A stretch of DNA of 64,000 nucleotides, from NCBI RefSeq assembly GCF_047675955.1, contig NC_132904.1, positions 62,429,435-62,493,434 on the forward strand, read 5' to 3'. The position numbers and the translations under genes were made by a program. The first letter of the stretch is position 1, and each line of letters opens with the position of its first letter. A model generated the notes under the pieces. It was not told the origin of the DNA, searched no databases, and saw only the letters and a list, made by a program, of their open reading frames with translations. This document shows, in pieces, positions 35,443 through 47,900 of the stretch. The stretch comes from Chlorocebus sabaeus. Lineage: Eukaryota; Chordata; Mammalia; Primates; Cercopithecidae.

Positions 35443-38400
35443 GTTCAGTTAGTTCATCTCACAGAGTTACATCTTTCCATTCAAGAAGCCTTTCGCTAAG
35501 GCTGTTCTTGTGGGACTGGCAAAGGGATATTTGGAAGCCCTTAGAGGGCTATGGTGAAAAAGGAAATATCTTCCGTTCAAAACTGGAAAGAAGCTTTGTG
35601 AGAAACTGCTCTGTGTCCTGGTAGTTCATCTCACAGAGTTACATCTTTCCCTTCAAGAAGCCTTTCGCTAAGGCTGTTCTTTTGGAACTGGCAAAGGGAT
35701 ATTTGGAAGCCCATAGAGGGCTATGGTGAAAAAGGAAATGTCTTCCGTTCAAAACTGGAAAGAAGCTGTCTGAGAAACTGCTCTGTGTTCAGTTAGTTCA
35801 TCTCACAGAGTTACATCTTTACTTTCAAGAAGCCTTTCGCTACGACGGTTCTTGTGGAACTGGCAAAGGGATATTTGGAAGCCCATAGAGGGCTATGGTG
35901 AAAAAGGAAATATCTTCCGTTCAAAACTGGAAAGAAGCTTTCTGAGAAACTGCTCTGTGTTCTGTTAGTTCATCTCACAGAGTTACATCTTTCCCTTCAA
36001 GAAGCCTTTCGCTAAGGCTGTTCTTGTGGAATTGGCAAAGGGATATTTGGAAGCCCATAGAGGGCTATGGTGAAAAAGGAAATATCTTCCGTTCAAAACT
36101 GGAAAGAAGCTTTCTGAGAAACTGCTCTGTGTCCTGTTAGTTCATGTCACAGAGTTTCATCTTTCCCTTCAAGAAGCCTTTCGCTAAGGCTGTTCTTTTG
36201 GAACTGGCAAAGGGATATTTGGAAGCCCATAGAGGGCTATGGTGAAAAAGGAAATGTCTTCCGTTCAAAACTGGAAAGAAGCTGTCTGAGAAACTGCTCT
36301 GTGTTCAGTTAGTTCATCTCACAGAGTTACATCTTTCCTTTCAAGAAGCCTTTCGCTAAGACTGTTCTTGTGGAACTGGCAAAGGGATATTTGGAAGCCC
36401 ATAGAGGGCTATGGTGAAAAAGGAAATATCTTCCGTTCAAAACTGGAAAGAAGCTTTCTGAGAAACTGCTCTGTGTTCTCTTAAGTCATCTCACAGAGTT
36501 ACATCTTTCCCTTCAAGAAGCCTTTCGCCACGGCTGTTCTTGTGGAATGGGCAAAGGGATATTTGGAAGCCCATAGAGGGCTATGGTGAAAAAGGAAATA
36601 TCTTCCGTTCAAAACTGGAAAGAAGATTTCTGAGAAACTGCTCGGTGTTCTGTTATTTCATCTCACAGAGTTACATCTTTCCCTTCAAGAAGCCTTTCGC
36701 TAAGGCTGTTCTTGTGGAACTGGCAAAGGTATATAAGGAAGCCCATAGAGGGCTATGGTGAAAAAGGAAATATCTTCCGTTCAAAACTGGAAAGAAGCTT
36801 TCTGAGAAACTGCTCTGTGTTCTGTTAGTTCATCTCACAGAGTTACAGCTTTCCCTTCAAGAAGCCTTTCGCTAAGGCTGTTCTTGTGGAATTGGCAAAG
36901 GGATATTTGGAAGCCCATAGAGGGCTTTGGTGAAAAAGGAAATATCTTCCGTTCAAAACTGGAAAGAAGCTTTCTGAGAAACTGCTCTGTGTTCAGTTAG
37001 TTCATCTCACAGAGTTACATCTTTCCCTTCAAGAAGCCTTTCGCTAAGGCTGTTCTTGTGGGACTGGCAAAGGGATATTTGGAAGCCCATAGAGGGCTAT
37101 GGTGAAAAAGGAAATATCTTCCGTTCAAAACTGGAAAGAAGCTTTCTGAGAAACTGCTCTGTGTCCTGGTAGTTCATCTCACAGAGTTACAGCTTTCCCT
37201 TCAAGAAGCCTTTCCCTAAGGCTGTTCTTGTGTAATTGGCAAAGGGATATTTGGAAGCCCATAGAGGGCTATGGTGAAAAAGGAAATATCTTCCGTTCAA
37301 AACTGGAGAGAATCTTTCTGAGAAACTGCTCTGTGTTCTGTTAGTTCATCTCACAGAGTTACATCTTTCCCTTCAAGAAGCCTTTCGCTAAGGCTGTTCT
37401 TGTGGATTGGCAAAGGTATATTTTGGAAGCCCATAGAGGGCTATGGTGAAAAAGGAAATATCTTCCGTTCAAAACTGGAAAGAAGCTTTCTGAGAAACTG
37501 CTCTGTGTTCTCTTAAGTCATCTCACAGAGTTACATCTTTCCGTTCAAGAAGCCTTTCGCTAAGGCTGTTCTTGTGGAATTGGCAAAGGGATATTTGGAA
37601 GCCCATAGAGGGCTATGGTGAAAAAGGAAATATCTTCCGTTCAAAACTGGAAAGAAGCTTTCTGAGAAACTGCACTGTGTTCTGTTACTTCATCTCACAG
37701 AGTTACATCTTTCCCTTCAAGAAGCCTTTCGCTAAGGCTGTTCTTGTGGAATGGGCAAAGGGATATTTGGAAGCCCATAGAGGGCTATGGTGAAAAAGGA
37801 AATATCTTCCGTTCAAAACTGGAAAGAAGCTTTCTGAGAAACTGCTCTGTGTTCTCTGAATTCATCTCACAGAGTTACATCTTTCCCTTCAAGAAGCCTT
37901 TCACTAAGCCTGTTCTTGTGGAATTGGCAAAGGTATATTTGGAAGCCCATAGAGGGCTATGGTGAAAAAGGAAATATCTTCCGTTCAAAACTGGAAAGAA
38001 GTTTTCTGAGAAAGTGGTCTGTGATCTGTTAATTCATCTCACAGAGTTACATCTTTCCGTTCAAGAAGCCTTTCGCTAAATCTGTTCTTGTGGAACTGGC
38101 AAAGGTATATTTGGAAGCCCATAGAGGGCTATGGTGAAAAAGGAAATATCTTCCGTTCAAAACTGGAAAGAAGCTTTCTGAGAAACTGCTCTGTGTTCTG
38201 TTAGTTCATCTCAGAGAGTTACATCTTTCCCTTCAAGAAGCCTTTCGCCACGGCTGTTCTTGTGGAATTGGCAAAGGGATATTTGGAAGCCCATAGAGGG
38301 CTATGGTGAAAAAGGAAATATCTTCCGTTCAAAACTGGAAAGAAGCTTTCTGAGAAACTGCTCTGTGTTCAGTTAGTTCATCTCACAGAGTTACATCTTT

Positions 38401-39570
38401 CCCTTCAAGAAGCCTTTCGCTAAGGCTGTTCTTGTGGGACTGGCAAAGGGATATTTGGAAGCCCATAGAGGGCTATGGTGAAAAAGGAAATATCTTCCGT
38501 TCAAAACTGGAAAGAAGCTTTCTGAGAAACTGCTCTGTGTTCTCTGAATTCATCTCACAGAGTTACATCTTTCCCTTCAAGAAGCCTTTCGCCACGGCTG
38601 TTCTTGTTTAATTGGCAAAGGGATATTTGGAAGCCCATAGAGGGCTATGGTGAAAAAGGAAATATCTTCCGTTCAAAACTGGAAAGAACCTTTCTGAGAA
38701 ACTGCTCTCTGTTCAGTTAGTTCATCTCACAGAGTTACATCTTTCCCTTCAAGAAGCCTTTCGCTAAGGCTGTTCTTGTGGGACTGGCAAAGGGATATTT
38801 GGAAGCCCATAGAAGGCTATGGTGAAAAATTAAATATCTTCCGTTCAAAACTGGAAAGAAGCTTTCTGAGAAACTGCTCTGTGTCCTGTTAGTTCATCTC
38901 ACAGAGTTACAGCTTTCCCTTCAAGAAGCCTTTCGCTAAGACTGTTCTCGTGTAATTGGCAAAGGGATATTTGGAAGCGCATAGAGGGCTATGGTGAAAA
39001 AGGAAATATCTTCCGTTCAAAACTGGAAAGAAGCTTTCTGAGAAACTGCTCTGTGTTCTGTTAGTTCATCTCACAGAGTTACATCTTTCCCTTCAAGAAG
39101 CCTTTCGCTAAGGCTGTTCTTGTGGAATTGGCAAAGGGATATTTGGAAGCCCATAGAGGGCTATGGGGAAAAAGGAAATATCTTCCGTTCAAAACTGGAA
39201 AGAAGCTTTCTGAGAAACTGCACTGTGTTCTCTGAATTCATCTCACAGAGTTACATCTTTCCCTTCAAGAAGCCTTTCGCTAAGGCTGTTCTTGTGGAAT
39301 TTGCAAAGGGATATTTGGAAGCCCATAGAGGGCTGTGGTGAAAAAGGAAATAGCTTCCGTTCAAAACTGGAAAGAAGCTTTCTGAGAAACTGCACTGTGT
39401 TCTGTTAGTTCATCTCACAGAGTTATATCTTTCCCTTCAAGAAGCCTTTCGCCACGGCTGTTCTTGTGGAATGGGCAAAGGGATATTTGGAAGCCCATAG
39501 AGGGCTATGGTGAAAAAGGAAATATCTTCTGTTCAAAACTAGAAAGAAGCTTTCTGAGAAACTGCTCTGT
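35443..39570 (+). repeat. 26-monomer HOR, copy 3, shortened to 24 monomers (4,128 bp)
   Basis: Markers recur at +4,472 from copy 2 up to about 39,350, for example CTACGACGG at 35,840 and TATATAAGG at 36,730. The next unit then starts 344 bp early. The GAAATAGCTTCC monomer is followed directly by a GCACTG monomer, so the two monomers found in copy 2 at about 34,914-35,258 are absent. The cut falls between about 39,353 and 39,393 and is exactly two units long. Private bases include AGAAGATTTCTG near 36,622 and GCTTTGTGAG near 35,596. Confidence 0.85.
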
Positions 39571-41975
39571 GTTCAGTTAGTTCATCTCACAGAGTTACAT
39601 CTTTCCATTCAAGAAGCCTTTCGCTAAGGCTGTTCTTGTGGGACTGGCAAAGGGATATTTGGAAGCCCTTAGAGGGCTATGGTGAAAAAGGAAATATCTT
39701 CCGTTCAAAACTGGAAAGAAGCTTTCTGAGAAACTGCTCTGTGTCCTGGTAGTTCATCTCACAGAGTTACATCTTTCCCTTCAAGAAGCCTTTCGCTAAG
39801 GCTGTTCTTTTGGAACTGGCAAAGGGATATTTGGAAGCCCATAGAGGGCTATGGTGAAAAAGGAAATGTCTTCCGTTCAAAACTGGAAAGAAGGTGTCTG
39901 AGAAACTGCTCTGTGTTCAGTTAGTTCATCTCACAGAGTTACATCTTTACTTTCAAGAAGCCTTTCGCTACGACGGTTCTTGTGGAACTGGCAAAGGGAT
40001 ATTTGGAAGCCCATAGAGGGCTATGGTGAAAAAGGAAATATCTTCCGTTCAAAACTGGAAAGAAGCTTTCTGAGAAACTGCTCTGTGTTCTGTTAGTTCA
40101 TCTCACAGAGTTACATCTTTCCCTTCAAGAAGCCTTTCGCTAAGGCTGTTCTTGTGGAATTGGCAAAGGGATATTTGGAAGCCCATAGAGGGCTATGGTG
40201 AAAAAGGAAATATCTTCCGTTCAAAACTGGAAAGAAGCTTTCTGAGAAACTGCTCTGTGTCCTGTTAGTTCATGTCACAGAGTTTCATCTTTCCCTTCAA
40301 GAAGCCTTTCGCTAAGGCTGTTCTTTTGGAACTGGCAAAGGGATATTTGGAAGCCCATAGAGGGCTATGGTGAAAAAGGAAATGTCTTCCGTTCAAAACT
40401 GGAAAGAAGCTGTCTGAGAAACTGCTCTGTGTTCAGTTAGTTCATCTCACAGAGTTACATCTTTCCTTTCAAGAAGCCTTTCGCTAAGACTGTTCTTGTG
40501 GAACTGGCAAAGGGATATTTGGAAGCCCATAGAGGGCTATGGTGAAAAAGGAAATATCTTCCGTTCAAAACTGGAAAGAAGCTTTCTGAGAAACTGCTCT
40601 GTGTTCTCTTAAGTCATCTCACAGAGTTACATCTTTCCCTTCAAGAAGCCTTTCGCCACGGCTGTTCTTGTGGAATGGGCAAAGGGATATTTGGAAGCCC
40701 ATAGAGGGCTATGGTGAAAAAGGAAATATCTTCCGTTCAAAACTGGAAAGAAGCTTTCTGAGAAACTGCTCGGTGTTCTGTTATTTCATCTCACAGAGTT
40801 ACATCTTTCCCTTCAAGAAGCCTTTCGCTAAGGCTGTTCTTGTGGAACTGGCAAAGGTATATAAGGAAGCCCATAGAGGGCTATGGTGAAAAAGGAAATA
40901 TCTTCCGTTCAAAACTGGAAAGAAGCTTTCTGAGAAACTGCTCTGTGTTCTGTTAGTTCATCTCACAGAGTTACAGCTTTCCCTTCAAGAAGCCTTTCGC
41001 TAAGGCTGTTCTTGTGGAATTGGCAAAGGGATATTTGGAAGCCCATAGAGGGCTTTGGTGAAAAAGGAAATATCTTCCGTTCAAAACTGGAAAGAAGCTT
41101 TCTGAGAAACTGCTCTGTGTTCAGTTAGTTCATCTCACAGAGTTACATCTTTCCCTTCAAGAAGCCTTTCGCTAAGGCTGTTCTTGTGGGACTGGCAAAG
41201 GGATATTTGGAAGCCCATAGAGGGCTATGGTGAAAAAGGAAATATCTTCCGTTCAAAACTGGAAAGAAGCTTTCTGAGAAACTGCTCTGTGTCCTGGTAG
41301 TTCATCTCACAGAGTTACAGCTTTCCCTTCAAGAAGCCTTTCCCTAAGGCTGTTCTTGTGTAATTGGCAAAGGGATATTTGGAAGCCCATAGAGGGCTAT
41401 GGTGAAAAAGGAAATATCTTCCGTTCAAAACTGGAGAGAATCTTTCTGAGAAACTGCTCTGTGTTCTGTTAGTTCATCTCACAGAGTTACATCTTTCCCT
41501 TCAAGAAGCCTTTCGCTAAGGCTGTTCTTGTGGATTGGCAAAGGTATATTTTGGAAGCCCATAGAGGGCTATGGTGAAAAAGGAAATATCTTCCGTTCAA
41601 AACTGGAAAGAAGCTTTCTGAGAAACTGCTCTGTGTTCTCTTAAGTCATCTCACAGAGTTACATCTTTCCGTTCAAGAAGCCTTTCGCTAAGGCTGTTCT
41701 TGTGGAATTGGCAAAGGGATATTTGGAAGCCCATAGAGGGCTATGGTGAAAAAGGAAATATCTTCCGTTCAAAACTGGAAAGAAGCTTTCTGAGAAACTG
41801 CACTGTGTTCTGTTACTTCATCTCACAGAGTTACATCTTTCCCTTCAAGAAGCCTTTCGCTAAGGCTGTTCTTGTGGAATGGGCAAAGGGATATTTGGAA
41901 GCCCATAGAGGGCTATGGTGAAAAAGGAAATATCTTCCGTTCAAAACTGGAAAGAAGCTTTCTGAGAAACTGCTC
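39571..41975 (+). repeat. 26-monomer HOR, copy 4, partial
   Basis: Continues the same order with CTACGACGG at 39,968, TATATAAGG at 40,858 and the compensated-indel monomer near 41,533. At 41,976 the next monomer is the CTCGG...TTATTTC type, where the full unit has an EcoRI-type monomer (about 37,848). From there the array matches segment B. This is the same kind of switch as at 16,700. Confidence 0.8.
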
Positions 41976-44900
41976 GGTGTTCTGTTATTTCATCTCACAG
42001 AGTTACATCTTTCCCTTCAAGAAGCCTTTCGCTAAGGCTGTTCTTGTGGAACTGGCAAAGGTATATAAGGAAGCCCATAGAGGGCTATGGTGAAAAAGGA
42101 AATATCTTCCGTTCAAAACTGGAAAGAAGCTTTCTGAGAAACTGCTCTGTGTTCTGTTAGTTCATCTCACAGAGTTACATCTTTCCCTTCAAGAAGCCTT
42201 TCGCTAAGGCTGTTCTTGTGGAATTGGCAAAGGGATATTTGGAAGCCCATAGAGGGCTTTCGTGAAAAAGGAAATATCTTCCGTTCAAAACTGGAAAGAA
42301 GCTTTCTGAGAAACTGCACTGTGTTCTGTTACTTCATCTCACAGAGTTACATCTTTCCCTTCAAGAAGCCTTTCGCCACGGCTGTTCTTGTGGAATGGGC
42401 AAAGGGATATTTGGAAGCCCATAGAGGGCTACGGTGAAAAAGGAAATATCTTCCGTTCAAAACTGGAAAGAAGCTTTCTGAGAAACTGCTCGGTGTTCTG
42501 TTATTTCATCTCACAGAGATACATCTTTCCCTTCAAGAAGCCTTTCGCTAAGGCTGTTCTTGTGGAACTGGCAAAGGGATATAAGGAAGCCCATAGAGGG
42601 CTATGGTGAAAAAGGAAATATCTTCCGTTCAAAACTGGAAAGAAGCTTTCTGAGAAACTGCTCTGTGTTCTGTTAGTTCATCTCACAGAGTTACATCTTT
42701 CCCTTCAAGAAGCCTTTCGCTAAGGCTGTTCTTGTGGAATTGGCAAAGGGATATTTGGAAGCCCAAAGAGGGCTTTGGTGAAAAAGGAAGTATCTTCCGT
42801 TCAAAACTGGAAAGAAGCTTTCTGCGAAACTGCTCTGTGTTCTCTGAATTCATCTCACAGAGTTACATCTTTCCCTTCAAGAAGCCTTTCGCTAAGGCTG
42901 TTCTTGTGGAATTGGCAAAGGGATATTTGGAAGCGAATAGAGGGCTATGGTGAAAAAGGAAATATCTTCCGTTCAAAACTGGAAAGAAGTTTTCTGAGAA
43001 ACTGCTCTGTGTCCTGTTAGTTCATCTCACAGACTTACAGCTTTCCCTTCAAGAAGCCTTTCGCTAAGACTGTTCTCGTGTAATTGGCAAAGGGATATTT
43101 GGAAGCGCATAGAGGGCTATGGTGAAAAAGGAAATATCTTCCGTTCAAAACTGGAAAGAAGCTTTCTGAGAAACTGCTCTGTGTTCTGTTAGTTCATCTC
43201 ACAGAGTTACATCTTTCCCTTCAAGAAGCCTTTCGCTAAGGCTGTTCTTGTGGCATTGGCAAAGGGATATTTGGAAGCCCATAGAGGGCTATGGTGAAAA
43301 AGGAAATATCTTCCGTTCAAAACTGGAAAGAAGCTTTCTGAGAAACTGCACTGTGTTCTGTTACTTCATCTCACAGAGTTACATCTTTCCCTTCAAGAAG
43401 CCTTTCGCCACGACTGTTCTTGTGGAATGGGCAAAGGGATATTTGGAAGCCCATAGAGGGCTATGGTGAAAAAGGAAATATCTTCCGTTCAAAACCGGAA
43501 AGAAGCTTTCTGAGAAACTGCTCGGTGTTCTGTTATTTCATCTCACAGAGTTACATCTTTCCCTTCAAGAAGCCTTTCGCTAAGGCTGTTCTTGTGGAAC
43601 TGGCAAAGGTATATAAGGAAGCCCATAGAGGGCTATGGTGAAAAAGGAAATATCTTCCGTTCAAAACTGGAAAGAAGCTTTCTGAGAAACTGCTCTGTGT
43701 TCTGTTAGTTCATCTCACAGAGTTACATCTTTCCCTTCAAGAAGCCTTTCGCTAAGGCTGTTCTTGTGGAATTGGCAAAGGGATATTTGGAAGCCCATAG
43801 AGGGCTTTGGTGAAAAAGGAAATATCTTCCGTTCAAAACTGGAAAGAAGCTTTCTGAGAAACTGCTCATGTTCAGTTAGTTCATCTCACAGAGTTACATC
43901 TTTCCCTTCAAGAAGCCTTTCGCTAAGGCTGTTGTTGTGGGACTGGCAAAGGGATATTTGGAAGCCCATAGAGGGCTATGGTGAAAAAGGAAATATCTTC
44001 CGTTCAAAACTGGAAAGAAGCTTTCTGAGAAACTGCTCTGTGTCCTGTTAGTTCATCTCACAGAGTTACAGCTTTCCCTTCAAGAAGCCTTTCCCTAAGG
44101 CTGTTCTTGTGTAATTGGCAAAGGGATATTTGGAAGCGCATAGAGGGCTATGGTGAAAAAGGAAATATCTTCCGTTCAAAACAGGAAAGAAGCTTTCTGA
44201 GAAACTGCTCTGTGTTCTGTTAGTTCATCTCACAGAGTTACATCTTTCCCTTCAAGAAGCCTTTCGCTAAGGCTGTTCTTGTGGAATTGGCAAAGGGATA
44301 TTTGGAAGCCCATAGAGGGCTATGGTGAAAACGGAAATATCTTCCGTTCAAAACTGGAAAGAAGCTTTCTGAGAAACTGCACTGTGTTCTGTTACTTCAT
44401 CTCACAGAGTTACAACTTTCCCTTCAAGAAGCCTTTCGCCACGGCTGTTCTTGTGGAATGGGCAAAGGGATATTTGGAAGCCCATAGAGGGCTATGGTGA
44501 AAAAGGAAATATCTTCCGTTCAAAACTGGAAAGAAGCTTTCTGAGAAACTGCTCGGTGTTCTGTTATTTCATCTCACAGAGTTACATCTTTCCCTTCAGG
44601 AAGCCTTTCGCTAAGGCTGTTCTTGTGGAACTGGCAAAGGGATATAAGGAAGCCCATAGAGGGCTATGGTGAAAAAGGAAATATCTTCCGTTCAAAACTG
44701 GAAAGAAGCTTTCTGAGAAACTGCTCTGTGTTCTGTTACTTCATCTCACAGAGTTACATCTTTCCCTTCAAGAAGCCTTTCGCCACGGCTGTTCTTGTGG
44801 AATGGGCAAAGGGATATTTGGAAGCCCATAGAGGGCTATGGTGAAAAAGGAAATATCTTCCGTTCAAAACCGGAAAGAAGCTTTCTGAGAAACTGCTCGG

Positions 44901-47900
44901 TGTTCTGTTATTTCATCTCACAGAGTTACATCTTTCCCTTCAAGAAGCCTTTCGCTAAGGCTGTTCTTGTGGAACTGGCAAAGGTATATAAGGAAGCCCT
45001 TAGAGGGCTATGGTGAAAAAGGAAATATCTTCCGTTCAAAACTGGAAAGAAGCTTTCTGAGAAACTGCTCTGTGTTCTGTTAGTTCATCTCACAGAGTTA
45101 CATCTTTCCCTTCAAGAAGCCTTTCGCTAAGGCTGTTCTTGTGGAATTGGCAAAGGGATATTTGGAAGCCCATAGAGGGCTTTGGTGAAAAAGGAAATAT
45201 CTTCCGTTCAAAACTGGAAAGAAGCTTTCTGAGAAACTGCTCATGTTCAGTTAGTTCATCTCACAGAGTTACATCTTTCCCTTCAAGAAGCCTTTCGCTA
45301 AGGCTGTTGTTGTGGGACTGGCAAAGGGATATTTGGAAGCCCATAGAGGGCTATGGTGAAAAAGGAAATATCTTCCGTTCAAAACTGGAAAGAAGCTTTC
45401 TGAGAAACTGCTCTGTGTCCTGTTAGTTCATCTCACAGAGTTACAGCTTTCCCTTCAAGAAGCCTTTCCCTAAGGCTGTTCTTGTGTAATTGGCAAAGGG
45501 ATATTTGGAAGCGCATAGAGGGCTATGGTGAAAAAGGAAATATCTTCCGTTGAAAACAGGAAAGAAGCTTTCTGAGAAACTGCTCTGTGTCCTGTTAGTT
45601 CATCTCACAGAGTTACAGCTTTCCCTTCAAGAAGCCTTTCCCTAAGGCTGTTCTTGTGTAATTGGCAAAGGGATATTTGGAAGCGCATAGAGGGCTATGG
45701 TGAAAAAGGAAATATCTTCCGTTCAAAACTGGAAAGAAGCTTTCTGAGAAACTGCTCTGTGTTCTGTTAGTTCATCTCACAGAGTTACATCTTTCCCTTC
45801 AAGAAGCCTTTCGCTAAGGCTGTTCTTGTGGAATTGGCAAAGGGATATTTGGAAGCCCATAGAGGGCTATGGTGAAAAAGGAAATATCTTCCGTTCAAAA
45901 CTGGAAAGAAGCTTTCTGAGAAACTGCACTGTGTTCTGTTACTTCATCTCACAGAGTTACAACTTTCCCTTCAAGAAGCCTTTCGCCACGGCTGTTCTTG
46001 TGGAATGGGCAAAGGGATATTTGGAAGCCCATAGAGGGCTATGGTGAAAAAGGAAATATCTTCCGTTCAAAACTGGAAAGAAGCTTTCTGAGAAACTGCT
46101 CGGTGTTCTGTTATTTCATCTCACAGAGTTACATCTTTCCCTTCAGGAAGCCTTTCGCTAAGGCCGTTCTTGTGGAACTGGCAAAGGGATATAAGGAAGC
46201 CCATAGAGGGCTATGGTGAAAAAGGAAATATCTTCCGTTCAAAACTGGAAAGAAGCTTTCTGAGAAACTGCTCTGTGTTCTGTTAGTTCATCTCACAGTG
46301 CTACATCTTTCCCTTCAAGAAGCCTTTCGCTAAGGCTGTTCTTGTGGAATTGGCAAAGGGATATTTGGAAGCCCATAGAGGGCTTTGGTGAAAAAGGAAA
46401 TATCTTCCGTTCAAAACTGGAAAGAAGCTTTCTGAGAAACTGCTCTTTGTTCTCTGAATTCATCTCACAGAGTTACATCTTTCCCTTCAAGAAGCCTTTC
46501 GCTAAGGCTGTTCTTGTGGAATGTGCAAAGGGATATTTGGAAGCGAATAGAGGGCTATGGTGAAAAAGGAAATATCTTCCGTTCAAAACTGGAAAGAAGT
46601 TTTCTGAGAAACTGCTCTGTGTTCTGCTAATTCATCTCACAGAGTTACATCTTTCCGTTCAAGAAGCCTTTCGCTAAATCTGTTCTTGTGGAACTGGCAA
46701 AGGGATATTTGGAAGCCCATAGAGGGCTATGGTGAAAAAGGAAATGTCTTTCCTTCAAAACTGGAAAGAAGCTTTCTGAGAAACTGCTCTGTGTTCTGTT
46801 AGTTCCATCTCACAGAGTTACATCTTTCCCTTCAAGAAGCCTTTCGACACGGCTGATCTTGTGGAATTGGCACAGGGATATTTGGAAGCCCATAGAGGGC
46901 TATGGTGAAAAAGGAAATATCTTCCGTTCAAAACTGGAAAGAAGCTTTCTGAGAAACTGCTCTGTGTTCAGTTAGTTCATCTCACAGAGTTACATCTTTC
47001 CCTTCAAGAAGCCTTTCGCCACGGCTGTTCTTGTGGGACTGGCAAAGGGATATTTGGAAGCCCATAGAGGGCTATGGAGAAAAAGGAAATATCTTCCGTT
47101 CAAAACTGGAAAGAAGCTTTCTGAGAAACTGCTCTGTGTCCTGTTAGTTCATCTCACAGAGTTACAGCTTTCCCTTCAAGAAGCCTTTCGCTAAGACTGT
47201 TCTTGTGGAATGGGCAAAGGGATATTTGGAAGCCCATAGAGGGCTATGGTGAAAAAGGAAATATGTTCCGTTCAAAACTGGAAAGAAGTTTTCTGAGAAA
47301 CTGCACTGTGTTGTGTTAGTTCATCCCACAGAGTTACATCTTTCCCTTCAAGAAGCCTTTCGCCAAGGCTGTTATTGTGGAATGGGCAAAGGGGTATTTG
47401 GAAGCCCATAGAGGGCTATGGTGAAACAGGAAATATCTTCCGTTCAAAACTGGAAAGAAGCTTTCTGAGAAACTGCTCTGTGTTCAGTTACTTCATCTCA
47501 CAGAGTTACATCTTTCCCTTCAAGAAGCCTTTCGCTAAGGCTGTTCTTGTGGAACTGGCAAAGGGATATTTGGAAGCCCATAGAAGGCTATGGTGAAAAA
47601 GGAAATATCTTCCGTTCAAAACTGGAAAGAAGCTTTCTGAGAAACTGCTCTGTGTTCTCTGAATTCATCCCACAGAGTTACATCTTTCCGTTCAAGAAGC
47701 CTTTCGCTAAGGCTGTTCTTGTGGAATTGGCAAAGGGATATTTGGAAGCCCAGAGGGCTATGGTCAAAAAGGAAATATCTTCCGTTCAAAACTGGAAAGA
47801 AGCTTTCTGAGAAACTGCTCTGTGTTCTGTTAGTTCATCTCACAGAGTTACTCTTTCCGTTCAAGAAGCCTTTCGCTAAAGCTGTTCTTGTGGAACTGGC

